From: Hungatella sp. UBA3402
Lineage (GTDB): Bacteria; Bacillota; Clostridia; Lachnospirales; Lachnospiraceae
Direction of reading: 5' to 3'
DNA: 22,479 bases
Assembly: GCA_002358555.1 (NCBI GenBank)
Contig: DEPC01000072.1
Location: 908-23,386, forward strand
Shown: one piece after another, positions 1-7,821 of the stretch
Position numbering within the stretch: position 1 is the stretch's first letter
Layout of the letters: each line of letters begins with the position of its first letter
The notes under the pieces: generated by a model
The model's input: only the letters and a program-made list of their open reading frames with translations
What the model was told of the DNA's origin: nothing
Database searches by the model: none
Translations under genes and position numbers: made by a program

Positions 1-1
1 T

Positions 2-1000
2 GAGCCTACCTCCTCCCTGACAGCAGCGGAAGTGGAAGCATTATTTACCATTATCAATGAGCTGCGCCAAAAAGGTGTTTCCATTGTCTATATCAGCCAT
101 AAGATGGATGAAATTTTGCGTATCAGTGATGAAGTAACCATCATGAGAGATGGCCAATATATTGGCACATGGCTTTCTAAAGAATTGACTACAGATTTTA
201 TTATCACCAAGATGGTAGGCCGTGAGCTTTCAGAACTGTATCCTGTTCGCGAAAATACCCCTGGTGAAGTGATATTTGAGGTAGAAAATTTTACTTCTAT
301 CAACCCAAAGAGCTTCCGCCATGTTTCCTTCCAACTGCATAAAGGCGAAATTCTTGGCGTAGCAGGATTGGTAGGTGCACAGCGTACTGAATTGATGGAA
401 GGTCTATTTGGCCTTCGGTCCCATATAACAGGCAAAATTACATATCAGGGACACGAATTAAAGATTAATCAACCAAAGGATGCTATTAACAACAAAATTG
501 CTATGCTGACAGAAGACCGACGTGCCACAGGTATTCTAGGCGTCCTATCCATTGCAGATAATGTTTCGATTGCCTCTTTAAATCAATATTTGATTGGCGG
601 GATAATGTTAGATGATACCAAAATTGAAAAGCTAGTTCAAGAAAATGTGGCTAAGCTTTCTATTAAGACTCCATCCTCCAAAACCCAAATCCAGTCTCTT
701 TCTGGTGGTAATCAGCAGAAGGTATTAATCAGCCGATGGCTGGCCAATGACCCAGATATCTTTATTATGGATGAGCCAACTCGTGGTATTGATGTAGGTG
801 CTAAATATGAAATTTATTGTATCATCGCTGAAATGGCAAAGCAGGGAAAAAGTATCATCATGATTTCTTCCGAGATGAGCGAGTTGATTGGTATGTCTGA
901 CCGCATCATGGTTATGTGTGATGGACGTGCCACTGGATTTATTGATGGCCATGAAGCAAATCAGGAAAATATCATGGCATTAGCAACCCAGTTTGAATAA
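2..1000 (+). CDS. mglA: Galactose/methyl-galactoside-type ABC importer, ATP-binding protein (5' partial)
   Basis: This is the cytoplasmic ATPase that powers sugar import through the permease encoded next. The gene is cut by the window edge: the first visible codons read EPTSSLTAAEVEAL, the end of the Walker B/D-loop of the first nucleotide-binding domain, so roughly a third of a typical ~500-residue protein is missing. The second domain is complete. It has the degenerate P-loop typical of this family (GLVGAQRTELMEG), the signature LSGGNQQK, Walker B FIMDEPTRGIDVG and an H-loop replaced by MISSEMSE. Tandem domains with a non-canonical second P-loop are characteristic of RbsA/MglA/XylG importers, and the MglC-like neighbour favours MglA. 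The GTG at 32 is internal and is not a true start. The gene ends 17 bp before the permease start, so the two are co-transcribed. The exact sugar is inferred. Confidence 0.86.
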   Translation, partial: EPTSSLTAAEVEALFTIINELRQKGVSIVYISHKMDEILRISDEVTIMRDGQYIGTWLSKELTTDFIITKMVGRELSELYPVRENTPGEVIFEVENFTSINPKSFRHVSFQLHKGEILGVAGLVGAQRTELMEGLFGLRSHITGKITYQGHELKINQPKDAINNKIAMLTEDRRATGILGVLSIADNVSIASLNQYLIGGIMLDDTKIEKLVQENVAKLSIKTPSSKTQIQSLSGGNQQKVLISRWLANDPDIFIMDEPTRGIDVGAKYEIYCIIAEMAKQGKSIIMISSEMSELIGMSDRIMVMCDGRATGFIDGHEANQENIMALATQFE

Positions 1001-1017
1001 GGAGGGAAAACATTATC

Positions 1018-2001
1018 ATGCAAAAATCGTTTGATGTCAAAAAATTTATGTCCAATAATGCAATTATTATTCTGATTATGGTTTTAGCTATCCTTACAGG
1101 ATGCACCACAAAAAATTTCTTTACCTGGGCCAACTTTAAAAATTTGGTGGTAAATGTATCTCCCAGATTTATTATTGCATGTGGAGTATCTGGATGTCTG
1201 ATTACAAAAGGCACAGACCTTTCTGCTGGCCGTGCTGTAGGTCTAGCTGCATGTCTTTCTGCCATGATGCTCCAGAGCCTTGATTATGCAGCACGTATGC
1301 TGCCTTGGATGCCAGATATCCCCTGGCCTGTCGCATTAATAATTGTTATGTTTATTATGGGTTGCTTTGGCGCTGTGAATGGAATCGTTATCTCCATGCT
1401 AAAGGTTCCTCCTTTTATTGCAACTTTAGGTATGCAGACGATTATTTATGGTCTTTGTTCCCTAATCACAAACAATCAGCCTATGGGTGGCTACAAAAAG
1501 AGCTACTTGACTGTGGCCAGCGGCTCTTTTGGCCCAGTTCCTTATCTGATGATTTTTGCTGTCATTGTAGGTGCATATTTCCTGTTTTTGTACAATAAAA
1601 CCCGTCATGGCAAATATATGTATGCTATCGGTGGCAATGAAAATGCAGCACAAGTGGCAGGTGTCAATGTAACTGCTTCCTTGATTCGCATTTATATTCT
1701 TGCGGGATGTATGTATGCCTTAGCTGGTTTTTTGGTAGGAGCAAAGGCTGGCGGCGCTTCTACAGCAACAGGCGCTGGTTATGAATTGGAAGCCATAGCA
1801 GCATGTACTATTGGCGGTGTATCTGCCAATGGCGGTGTTGGACGAGTAGGCGGTATTTTGATAGGAGTATTGGTATTTGAGATTCTTAAAATTTGTCTCC
1901 AATTCCTCCGAGTAGACCCAGCTTATACCTATATTGCACAAGGTCTTGTAATCATCATTGCAGTTGCGCTTGATTTAAGAAAATATTTACAGAAAAAATA
2001 A
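1018..2001 (+). CDS. mglC: Galactose/methyl-galactoside-type ABC importer, permease
   Basis: This is the integral membrane channel subunit of the importer, 327 residues, the usual size for BPD_transp_2-family permeases. It starts with a hydrophobic helix (about residues 15-35) and has roughly eight membrane segments. Motifs shared with MglC include ITKGTDLSAGR at about 62-72, PPFIATLGMQTIIYG in the middle, the cytoplasmic loop YAIGGNENAAQVAGVNV that contacts the ATPase, and LEAIAACTIGGVSANGGVG near the end. The tail VALDLRKYLQKK also resembles MglC. The start is preceded by GGAGGG at 1001-1006, an 11-nt spacing that is slightly long. It is the last gene of the operon; the periplasmic-type binding protein should lie upstream, outside the window. 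Other sugars of the RbsC family cannot be excluded. Confidence 0.88.
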   Translation: MQKSFDVKKFMSNNAIIILIMVLAILTGCTTKNFFTWANFKNLVVNVSPRFIIACGVSGCLITKGTDLSAGRAVGLAACLSAMMLQSLDYAARMLPWMPDIPWPVALIIVMFIMGCFGAVNGIVISMLKVPPFIATLGMQTIIYGLCSLITNNQPMGGYKKSYLTVASGSFGPVPYLMIFAVIVGAYFLFLYNKTRHGKYMYAIGGNENAAQVAGVNVTASLIRIYILAGCMYALAGFLVGAKAGGASTATGAGYELEAIAACTIGGVSANGGVGRVGGILIGVLVFEILKICLQFLRVDPAYTYIAQGLVIIIAVALDLRKYLQKK

Positions 2002-2111
2002 GGGATTATAAATAACTAGTACACCAGCTTCTCAGATGTGCTCTTAATGTAGAGAGCAAGTTATATTACTTAGGAATTAATGCAACTTGTTGTGCTAGCT
2101 AAAAATTGTAG

Positions 2112-2186
2112 ACAGAAGTAACACAACAAACCAGATACCCCGCATCCTGTGGCTTCGGGGTATCTGGTTTGTTGTGTTACTTCTGT
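2112..2186. repeat. 31-bp perfect inverted repeat (large hairpin, repeat copy A)
   Basis: The arms at 2112-2142 and 2156-2186 are perfect reverse complements around a 13-nt loop, and pairing continues outward with wobbles to about 2106/2192. It lies 110 bp after mglC and may end transcription of the mgl operon, but no long T-run follows it. The flank 2083-2122 matches the reverse complement of 14612-14655, and the right end (GTTACTTCTGTTTATAAC) resembles the ends of the other non-coding elements at about 7680-7706, 14612-14639 and 18212-18240. The rest of 2002-2295 holds no convincing gene. Confidence 0.8.
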
Positions 2187-2295
2187 TTATAACTTTTAAC
2201 TACCACCACAAACATTTATTCATAAATTTAGTATTTATGCGACTTTGCAGAAAGCGAACAGGAAAAAATGAAGAAACTCAAAGAAATAAATTCTT

Positions 2296-2323
2296 TGCAG
2301 AAAGATGGGAATATGGTATACTT
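2296..2323 (+). promoter_or_regulatory. Promoter of the diguanylate cyclase-ackA operon
   Basis: TTGCAG (2296-2301), a 16-nt spacer and TATACT (2318-2323) preceded by TGG make an extended -10 sigma-A promoter. It would start transcription near 2330, about 65 nt before the first codon. Confidence 0.6.
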
Positions 2324-2394
2324 TACCCTAGAATATATTTGAAAAAAGAAACCAAGAAAAGAAACAAGCTTTTTACACGGAGGTGAATATATCT

Positions 2395-3672
2395 ATGGGG
2401 GTTGAAATTGATAACAAAAATATAGAAATACTCTTTAACTATTTAAAAAGTATTTTATATGATAATCCAGTTGTAGTTCCTGAGCTTAACACTATGGAGG
2501 CTCCTTATTATAAGTTGGGCCAAGGTCTTGAGGTTTTACAAGAGCTGACAGAAGAGATGCTTACTTATTCTTCTGATATTTCCCAAGGCAACCTGTCAGT
2601 TCCATATCCCTCAAAAGAAAATCCTTTATGTAGTAATTTGAAAAAAATTCATGCTAGTTTAAGGCAATTGACTTGGCAGCTTATACAGGTTGTTGAAGGA
2701 AACTATTCTCAGCAAGTCACCTGTCTAGGGGAATTCTCTAACACTTTTAATACTATAATTACTCAGTTAAAGGAGCGAGAAAACCAACTAAATATTCAAA
2801 AAACTGAGATAGAAAGGCAGGCAGACCTTTTAAATAGCTATAATGATTTGCTTCTAGAACTAACTAGAAAGCAAAAGGAATGGATACTTGTGGTAGATGC
2901 CAAAAATCGCGATATTGTATACTGCAATAAACGTGGTCGAGGAAAGACAGAAATAGAAGATGACGAATTTTGTAAAATCTGTGAAAGCAGGCTTCCATTT
3001 CGTGATAAAATTCTAAATTGGGAGGACTATGGACAGGAACATTCTTGGGGATACAGCGATGAAAATCACCAGTACTATAAAATCACTACCTTTCCCTTAC
3101 AATGGCAAAAGCGGTACTCCTATGCACATATTTTAGTGGATGTTACAGATGAACGATTAAAAACCAGAACCTTAAAGGATAAAGCTTATCATGATGCGTT
3201 GACTGGAATTTATAATCGCATCTATTTTGAAGAATATATGGACAAAATTATCAGAGAAAGAACAAGTATTGTCTTTTGCTATCTTGACTTAGATTGTTTA
3301 AAAACTGTAAATGATGAATATGGCCATTCTGAGGGTGACATATACATCTGTCGTTTTATTTCCACTGTTCAACAGTATTTCCGTACTACAGATATCTTTT
3401 GCCGAGTAGGAGGAGATGAGTTCTGTTTGATATTAGAAGACATTTCCAAACGCAGAGCTTCTGAAAAATTATATGCTGCCATGAGACAGTTTCAGAGCTG
3501 TCGAGATAAAGGTTATCAACATGGCTTCAGTTATGGTATCGTGGAAGTAAATGGCATAACCAATCCTAAAACTTTAAGAGAAATCATTGGGGAAGCTGAT
3601 GCTGCCATGTATGAATGTAAACGAAAGAATAAAGAGCAATATAAAAAATATCATCTGGAGGTTCAACCATGA
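2395..3672 (+). CDS. Soluble HAMP/PAS-like diguanylate cyclase (GGDEF)
   Basis: Predicted cytoplasmic enzyme that joins two GTP into cyclic di-GMP. ATG 2395 is chosen over the in-frame GTG 2383 because the GTG overlaps the ribosome site GGAGGT (2379-2384), which is 10 nt from the ATG; this gives 425 residues. The N-terminal ~135 residues are helical with HAMP-like pieces (DISQGNLSVPYP, VVEGNYSQQV) but no membrane helix. A coiled coil and a PAS-like sensor segment (EWILVVDAKNRDIVYCN) follow. The GGDEF domain fills about residues 262-420, with an intact GGDEF active site at 339-343 and an upstream RTTD that fits the product-inhibition I-site. The stop codon overlaps the acetate kinase start (ATGA, 3669-3672), so the two are translationally coupled. 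The ligand of the sensor part is unknown. Confidence 0.88.
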   Translation: MGVEIDNKNIEILFNYLKSILYDNPVVVPELNTMEAPYYKLGQGLEVLQELTEEMLTYSSDISQGNLSVPYPSKENPLCSNLKKIHASLRQLTWQLIQVVEGNYSQQVTCLGEFSNTFNTIITQLKERENQLNIQKTEIERQADLLNSYNDLLLELTRKQKEWILVVDAKNRDIVYCNKRGRGKTEIEDDEFCKICESRLPFRDKILNWEDYGQEHSWGYSDENHQYYKITTFPLQWQKRYSYAHILVDVTDERLKTRTLKDKAYHDALTGIYNRIYFEEYMDKIIRERTSIVFCYLDLDCLKTVNDEYGHSEGDIYICRFISTVQQYFRTTDIFCRVGGDEFCLILEDISKRRASEKLYAAMRQFQSCRDKGYQHGFSYGIVEVNGITNPKTLREIIGEADAAMYECKRKNKEQYKKYHLEVQP

Positions 3673-4868
3673 AGATTCTGGTAATCAACAGCGGAAGCTC
3701 TTCACTGAAATTCCAAGTTATTGATTCGGAAAGTGAACAGGTTCTTGTAAAAGGACTCTGCGAACGTATTGGTATTGATGGAATATTCACCTATAAGACA
3801 GAAAAAGTATCTATAAAAGAGCCTATTGCCATGGAAAACCACACCCAGGCCGTACACACTCTCCTAGACACCTTACTGAATAGCGAATATGGAATCATGA
3901 AAGATTTTTCTGAAATTGATGTAATAGGCCACCGTCTTGTCCATGGTGGGGAAAAATTTACTGGTTCTGTTGTGGTGACAGAGGAAGTTATTCAGGCTAT
4001 GACAGAGTGCAATGATTTAGCTCCTCTGCACAATCCTGCCAACTTAATCGGTGTGGCAGCCTGTCAAAAGTTAATGCCAAATACCTTGATGGTAGGAGTA
4101 TTTGACACTGCCTTTAATCAGACTATGGAGCCAAAGGCTTATCTTTATGGCCTTCCTTATCGTTATTATGAAAAATATAAGATTCGTCGATATGGATTTC
4201 ATGGTATCAGCCACAAATATGTCTCCTATCGTGCAGCAGAATTTATGGAACAGGATGTAAAAGATGTAAAAACGATTGTCTGTCACTTGGGAAATGGTGC
4301 TAGCATCAGTGCAGTAAAGTATGGAAAAGTAGTGGACAATTCCATGGGTTTTACACCTTTAGAGGGGTTGGTTATGGGAACCAGATGTGGAGATGTTGAC
4401 CCTGGTGCCCTGGAATTTCTTGCCAAAAAGGAAAACCTCGATTTTCCTCAGATTATGGCAATTTTAAATCAAGAATCAGGAGTTTTAGGTATCTCTAAAA
4501 ATTTCTCTAGTGACTTTCGAGAACTCAAAGATGCAGAAATCAAATATAATGAAAAAGCTGCTTTAGCCAGAGAAATATTTGCCTACAAAGTGGCAAAATA
4601 TGTAGGCAGTTATGCAGCCGCTATGAATGGGGTGGACAATATTGTATTTACTGCTGGAGTCGGAGAAAATGATTCTGATATCCGAGAAGAAATCTGCAGC
4701 TATCTGGAATTTTTGGGCATTACGATTGATGAGCTCAAAAATCGGGAACAGGCTGAAGCAGTAAAGATTTCTCAAAGAACCTCCAAAGTAAATGTGTTGG
4801 TGATACGAACCAACGAGGAGTTAGAGATTGCCAGAGAGGCAGCAGCAGTAGCTAAATCTTGTCTCTGA
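3669..4868 (+). CDS. ackA: Acetate kinase
   Basis: Catalyses the reversible reaction acetyl-phosphate + ADP to acetate + ATP, the ATP-forming last step of fermentative acetate production. It is 399 residues, the normal length. The N-terminal signature NSGSSSLKF, the second signature GFHGISHKYV, the phosphate/nucleotide region HLGNGASISAVK, GTRCGDVDPG and the C-terminal FTAGVGEND are all present. The ribosome site GGAGG (3658-3662) lies inside the end of the preceding diguanylate cyclase gene, and the start codon overlaps that gene's stop. The usual partner pta (phosphotransacetylase) is not adjacent. The last 17 bp overlap the end of the opposing tetR-type gene. The call is secure; the gene order is unusual. 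Confidence 0.97.
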   Translation: MKILVINSGSSSLKFQVIDSESEQVLVKGLCERIGIDGIFTYKTEKVSIKEPIAMENHTQAVHTLLDTLLNSEYGIMKDFSEIDVIGHRLVHGGEKFTGSVVVTEEVIQAMTECNDLAPLHNPANLIGVAACQKLMPNTLMVGVFDTAFNQTMEPKAYLYGLPYRYYEKYKIRRYGFHGISHKYVSYRAAEFMEQDVKDVKTIVCHLGNGASISAVKYGKVVDNSMGFTPLEGLVMGTRCGDVDPGALEFLAKKENLDFPQIMAILNQESGVLGISKNFSSDFRELKDAEIKYNEKAALAREIFAYKVAKYVGSYAAAMNGVDNIVFTAGVGENDSDIREEICSYLEFLGITIDELKNREQAEAVKISQRTSKVNVLVIRTNEELEIAREAAAVAKSCL

Positions 4869-5403
4869 TAGAAGCCAGCCATTCTCCCACTTCCTGAGTC
4901 AGATTTTTTAGTACAGAAATTACTAAGTCCCTGTCATAATTTCTGCTCTCTGCATAAGCATAATATCCTCCATATATGGCATAAGTTAAACCAATATTCA
5001 TAGCAGGGTCTGTGCTGTATTGGGGATATTTTTCAAAAAATAGCTCTTTAATCGCAGCTTCAATCTTGGACACCAAACGGCTGCTGCGGTTGTCAGAAAA
5101 GAGAATTTGAATCAAATGGTCCTGGGATACATAGCCAAGAAATAATTGTCTCGTAAATTCTCCTGGTTTTTCTACAATATACTCTGGGTGGCTCATAGAC
5201 TGAATCACTGACAACACTACTTCTGTCTCCAAAGCATCTGACAATTCATAAATATCTCCATAATGAGAATAAAATGTTGATTTATTAATCACTGCCATCT
5301 CGCATAATTCCTTAATTGTAATTTTCTCTAAGGGCTTTTTAGCCCTGAGAGAAAGGAAGGCGTTGATAATGGCTTTTTTTGTTTTCTCAACTCTCAAATC
5401 CAT
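4852..5403 (-). CDS. TetR-family transcriptional regulator
   Basis: A 183-residue DNA-binding repressor. The N-terminal helix-turn-helix (about residues 5-50) reads KTKKAIINAFLSL ... ITIKELCEMAVINKSTFYSHY, the classic TetR pattern. The rest is a helical ligand-binding/dimer domain without recognisable specificity. ATG 5403 is preferred to GTG 5409 because the GTG overlaps the ribosome site (GGAGAGG). The gene is divergent from the branching enzyme. Its own predicted promoter overlaps a palindrome at 5500-5519, so autoregulation and control of glgB are plausible inferences. The end overlaps the 3' end of ackA by 17 bp, tail to tail. The effector is unknown. Confidence 0.9.
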   Translation of the reverse strand: MDLRVEKTKKAIINAFLSLRAKKPLEKITIKELCEMAVINKSTFYSHYGDIYELSDALETEVVLSVIQSMSHPEYIVEKPGEFTRQLFLGYVSQDHLIQILFSDNRSSRLVSKIEAAIKELFFEKYPQYSTDPAMNIGLTYAIYGGYYAYAESRNYDRDLVISVLKNLTQEVGEWLASIRDKI

Positions 5404-5486
5404 AGGCACCTCTCCAACGATTTTAAAAATTAGTTGTTTAACCTACATTCAAACAAAATTGCTTGTATCTAAAAACCATATTTTTT

Positions 5487-5515
5487 TCTATAATCAATTA
5501 TAGTTGGAAAAACAA
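5487..5515 (-). promoter_or_regulatory. Promoter of the tetR-type gene
   Basis: Read on the minus strand, TTGTTT (5515-5510), 17 nt, TATAGA (5492-5487). The -35 box lies inside the 5500-5519 palindrome, which fits self-repression. Confidence 0.55.
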
Positions 5516-5519
5516 CTAT
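5500..5519. promoter_or_regulatory. Candidate TetR operator (palindrome)
   Basis: Perfect 7-bp arms ATAGTTG-N6-CAACTAT. It covers the -35 and part of the spacer of the leftward promoter and touches the -35 of the candidate rightward glgB promoter, the expected place for a shared operator of a divergently transcribed TetR regulator. The operator role is inferred from position and symmetry. Confidence 0.5.
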
Positions 5520-5547
5520 TGTCTATAAAATATTGCTTAGCTATGGT
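5519..5547 (+). promoter_or_regulatory. Candidate promoter of the branching-enzyme gene
   Basis: TTGTCT (5519-5524), 17-nt spacer, TATGGT (5542-5547). A second candidate is TATAAT at 5489-5494, with no good -35. Either would give a leader of more than 100 nt before ATG 5678. A 10-bp inverted pair lies at 5529-5538 and 5600-5609. Confidence 0.35.
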
Positions 5548-5677
5548 TTAAACTTGTTAGCCAGAAATTATCATTCCCTTTGCCTAACGCACCTACATAA
5601 AGCAATATTACAATTTTTAATGGAATAGAACAATAGAAAAATTTCCGAGAATGCTGAGAATCAATCGGAGGAAAACT

Positions 5678-7477
5678 ATGGATTTTTATGGATTTTACAC
5701 AGGAGCAGAATGTAAGGCATATGAATATTTGGGAGCTCATAAACAGGAGCAGGGATTTATATTCCGTACATTTGCACCAGCAGCAAAAAAAATAGAAGTT
5801 ATTGGGGAATTCAACCATTGGCAAGGAACAGAAATGAAAAAAGTGCATGACGGAAACTTCTGGGAATGTCATATTCCAGAAGCAAAATCTGGCCAAATGT
5901 ATAAATATCGGATTACTGGGGCTGATGGAAATTGTCGCGACCATGCAGACCCTTATGGATTTCAGATGGAGTTGCGGCCTCACTCTGCCTCATTTACCTG
6001 TATAAAATCCGAGTTTGATTTTGAAGATAAAGAATGGATGAAAAAACGAAGTGTAAGCAAAGATAAGCCTTTAAATATCTATGAAATTCATGCTGGTTCC
6101 TGGAAGAAACCATCTGATAAAGCAGAGGATTGGTATACCTATGAAGAAATAGGAGCACAGTTAATCCCTTATCTAAAAGAAAAAGGATATAATTATGTGG
6201 AAGTTATGCCTCTTTCCGAGCATCCCTGTGATGAATCCTGGGGCTACCAGATTACAGGCTTTTTCAGCCCGACTTCCAGATATGGAACCCCAGAAGAGCT
6301 TAAAAAATTTGTTCAGATATGCCATTTTCATGATATTGGTGTGATTATGGATTTTGTACCTGTACATTTTGCAGTAGACGATTATGCTTTATGGAATTAT
6401 GATGGCACAGCCCTCTATGAATATCCCAACCAAGATGTGGGAAAAAGCGAGTGGGGAAGCTGTAATTTTATGCATTCCAGAGGAGAAGTGAGAAGCTTTC
6501 TTCAATCATCAGCCGACTATTGGCTATCAGAATTTCATTTTGATGGTTTGAGAATGGATGCCATCAGCAATATGATTTATTGGCAGGGAACCCCAGCACG
6601 AGGAGAAAACCGAGGTGCTGTACTGTTTTTGCAGAATATGAATCAAGGCTTAAAAGAGCGTTTCCCTTCTGTCATGCTGATTGCCGAAGACTCCACAGCC
6701 CGCCCTGATATCACAAAACCTGTGGCAGAGGGAGGCTTAGGATTTGATTATAAATGGGATATGGGATGGATGAATGACACATTATCTTATTTCCAATCCT
6801 CTCCCAGCCAGCGGATAGAACGCTACCACAAATTGACTTTTTCTATGCAATACTATTACCAGGAAAATTATCTGCTGCCTCTATCCCATGATGAAAATGT
6901 CCATGGAAAAGCAACCATTCTTCAAAAAATGTATGGAGATTATGATATAAAGTTTCCTCAGGCCAGAGCATTTTATCTATATATGTATACTCATCCTGGA
7001 AAAAAACTGAATTTTATGGGAAATGAACTTGGCCAGCTTCGAGAATGGGATGAAAAGCGAGAGCAGGACTGGGATATCCTCAAATATCCTAACCATGATG
7101 CGTTCTGCCGTTTTATGAAGGACTTAAATAATATGTATCTAGAAAATTCTGCACTCTGGCAAGAAGACTATAACCATAATGGATTCGTATGGTTGGACTG
7201 CCATCAGGAGGAAAAATGCATCTATGTGTTTGAACGGAGGAGTCTAAAACAGAGGATTATAGCAATTTTTAATTTTTCTGATAAAGAGCAGAATGGATAT
7301 CAGGTAAAGGTGCCAAAGGCAGAGAGACTGATACTTTTGATAGATACAAACAGAGATATTTATGGGGGAACTGAAATTATGGCGGAGAAAAAAAGAATGG
7401 TGGAGGTGGAGAAGAAATCTGGGATGGTGGAATTTTCTTTGGAGAGATTTTCGGGGAAATGTTATTTGGTGGAGTGA
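5678..7477 (+). CDS. glgB: 1,4-alpha-glucan (glycogen) branching enzyme, GH13 with CBM48
   Basis: Cuts alpha-1,4-glucan chains and re-attaches them by alpha-1,6 links, building branched glycogen in the cytoplasm. It is 599 residues, slightly short for GlgB. The N-terminal beta-sandwich CBM48 (about 15-105) includes FRTFAPAAKKIEVIGEFNHW. The GH13 barrel carries region I DFVPVHF, region II GLRMDAISNM with nucleophile D294, region III IAEDST with acid E337, and region IV LPLSHDENVHGK with D405; GLGFDYKWDMGWMNDT is specific to branching enzymes. ATG 5678 has GGAGG 7 nt upstream; the in-frame ATG at 5651 lacks a site. No other glycogen gene (glgC, glgA, glgP) is nearby, so it is an orphan next to a TetR regulator. 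Region IV has N where GlgB usually has V. Confidence 0.93.
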   Translation: MDFYGFYTGAECKAYEYLGAHKQEQGFIFRTFAPAAKKIEVIGEFNHWQGTEMKKVHDGNFWECHIPEAKSGQMYKYRITGADGNCRDHADPYGFQMELRPHSASFTCIKSEFDFEDKEWMKKRSVSKDKPLNIYEIHAGSWKKPSDKAEDWYTYEEIGAQLIPYLKEKGYNYVEVMPLSEHPCDESWGYQITGFFSPTSRYGTPEELKKFVQICHFHDIGVIMDFVPVHFAVDDYALWNYDGTALYEYPNQDVGKSEWGSCNFMHSRGEVRSFLQSSADYWLSEFHFDGLRMDAISNMIYWQGTPARGENRGAVLFLQNMNQGLKERFPSVMLIAEDSTARPDITKPVAEGGLGFDYKWDMGWMNDTLSYFQSSPSQRIERYHKLTFSMQYYYQENYLLPLSHDENVHGKATILQKMYGDYDIKFPQARAFYLYMYTHPGKKLNFMGNELGQLREWDEKREQDWDILKYPNHDAFCRFMKDLNNMYLENSALWQEDYNHNGFVWLDCHQEEKCIYVFERRSLKQRIIAIFNFSDKEQNGYQVKVPKAERLILLIDTNRDIYGGTEIMAEKKRMVEVEKKSGMVEFSLERFSGKCYLVE

Positions 7478-7494
7478 AAGAAAGATAGGAGAGG

Positions 7495-7706
7495 TTTATA
7501 GATTCGCAAGGGTTCGCCCAGCCGGTTATTCTGTTTCAATTCGAGCACGCTTTCGCTCTGTCACCCAGCAGTGCTACTAAGATGCAAACAACACGCCCTA
7601 AGAAGCAACAGGATGATAAAAGCTCTCTTTGGAATAGAATAATCGTAGGCTAGCACTACAGCGAACAACCGATTCCTCAGTGTTACCTTTGATTACTTTT
7701 AACTAC
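7495..7706. repeat. Non-coding repeat copy B
   Basis: The gap 7478-7746 has no credible gene. It holds pieces shared with other gaps: CTAGCACTACAGCGAACAA (from 7650) resembles 14099-14120, the segment TTCGAGCACGCTTTCGCTC (from about 7539) resembles the inverted 14494-14507 region, and the right end GTTACCTTTGATTACTTTTA resembles the ends of copies A, C and D. The boundaries are approximate. Confidence 0.4.
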
Positions 7707-7746
7707 TGTATCATATAAAATAAAACTCTGAAATTTTTATTTTTTC

Positions 7747-7775
7747 TATGAATTATTCTGAAAATATGCTATCAT
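7747..7775 (+). promoter_or_regulatory. Extended -10 promoter of the alpha/beta hydrolase gene
   Basis: TGC-TATCAT at 7767-7775 forms an extended -10; the -35 position (TATGAA, 7747-7752) is weak. Start of transcription would be near 7782, about 40 nt before the gene. Confidence 0.4.
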
Positions 7776-7821
7776 ATACATATGAAATAGCGGTTCTAAA
7801 TTTAAAGAGGAGGTTTTTACT

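Noticed and set aside
2174..2386. 70-codon rightward reading frame after the large hairpin
   Set aside because: It begins inside the hairpin arm, has no ribosome site, low-complexity Lys-rich text, and contains the promoter and leader of the cyclase gene.
5537..5983. 148-codon leftward frame opposite the start of glgB
   Set aside because: It is antisense to a clear GH13/CBM48 coding region, Cys/Phe/Ser-rich with no domain.
7362..7580. 72-codon frame overlapping the end of glgB
   Set aside because: It is an out-of-frame Trp/Arg-rich shadow of glgB running into a non-coding repeat.
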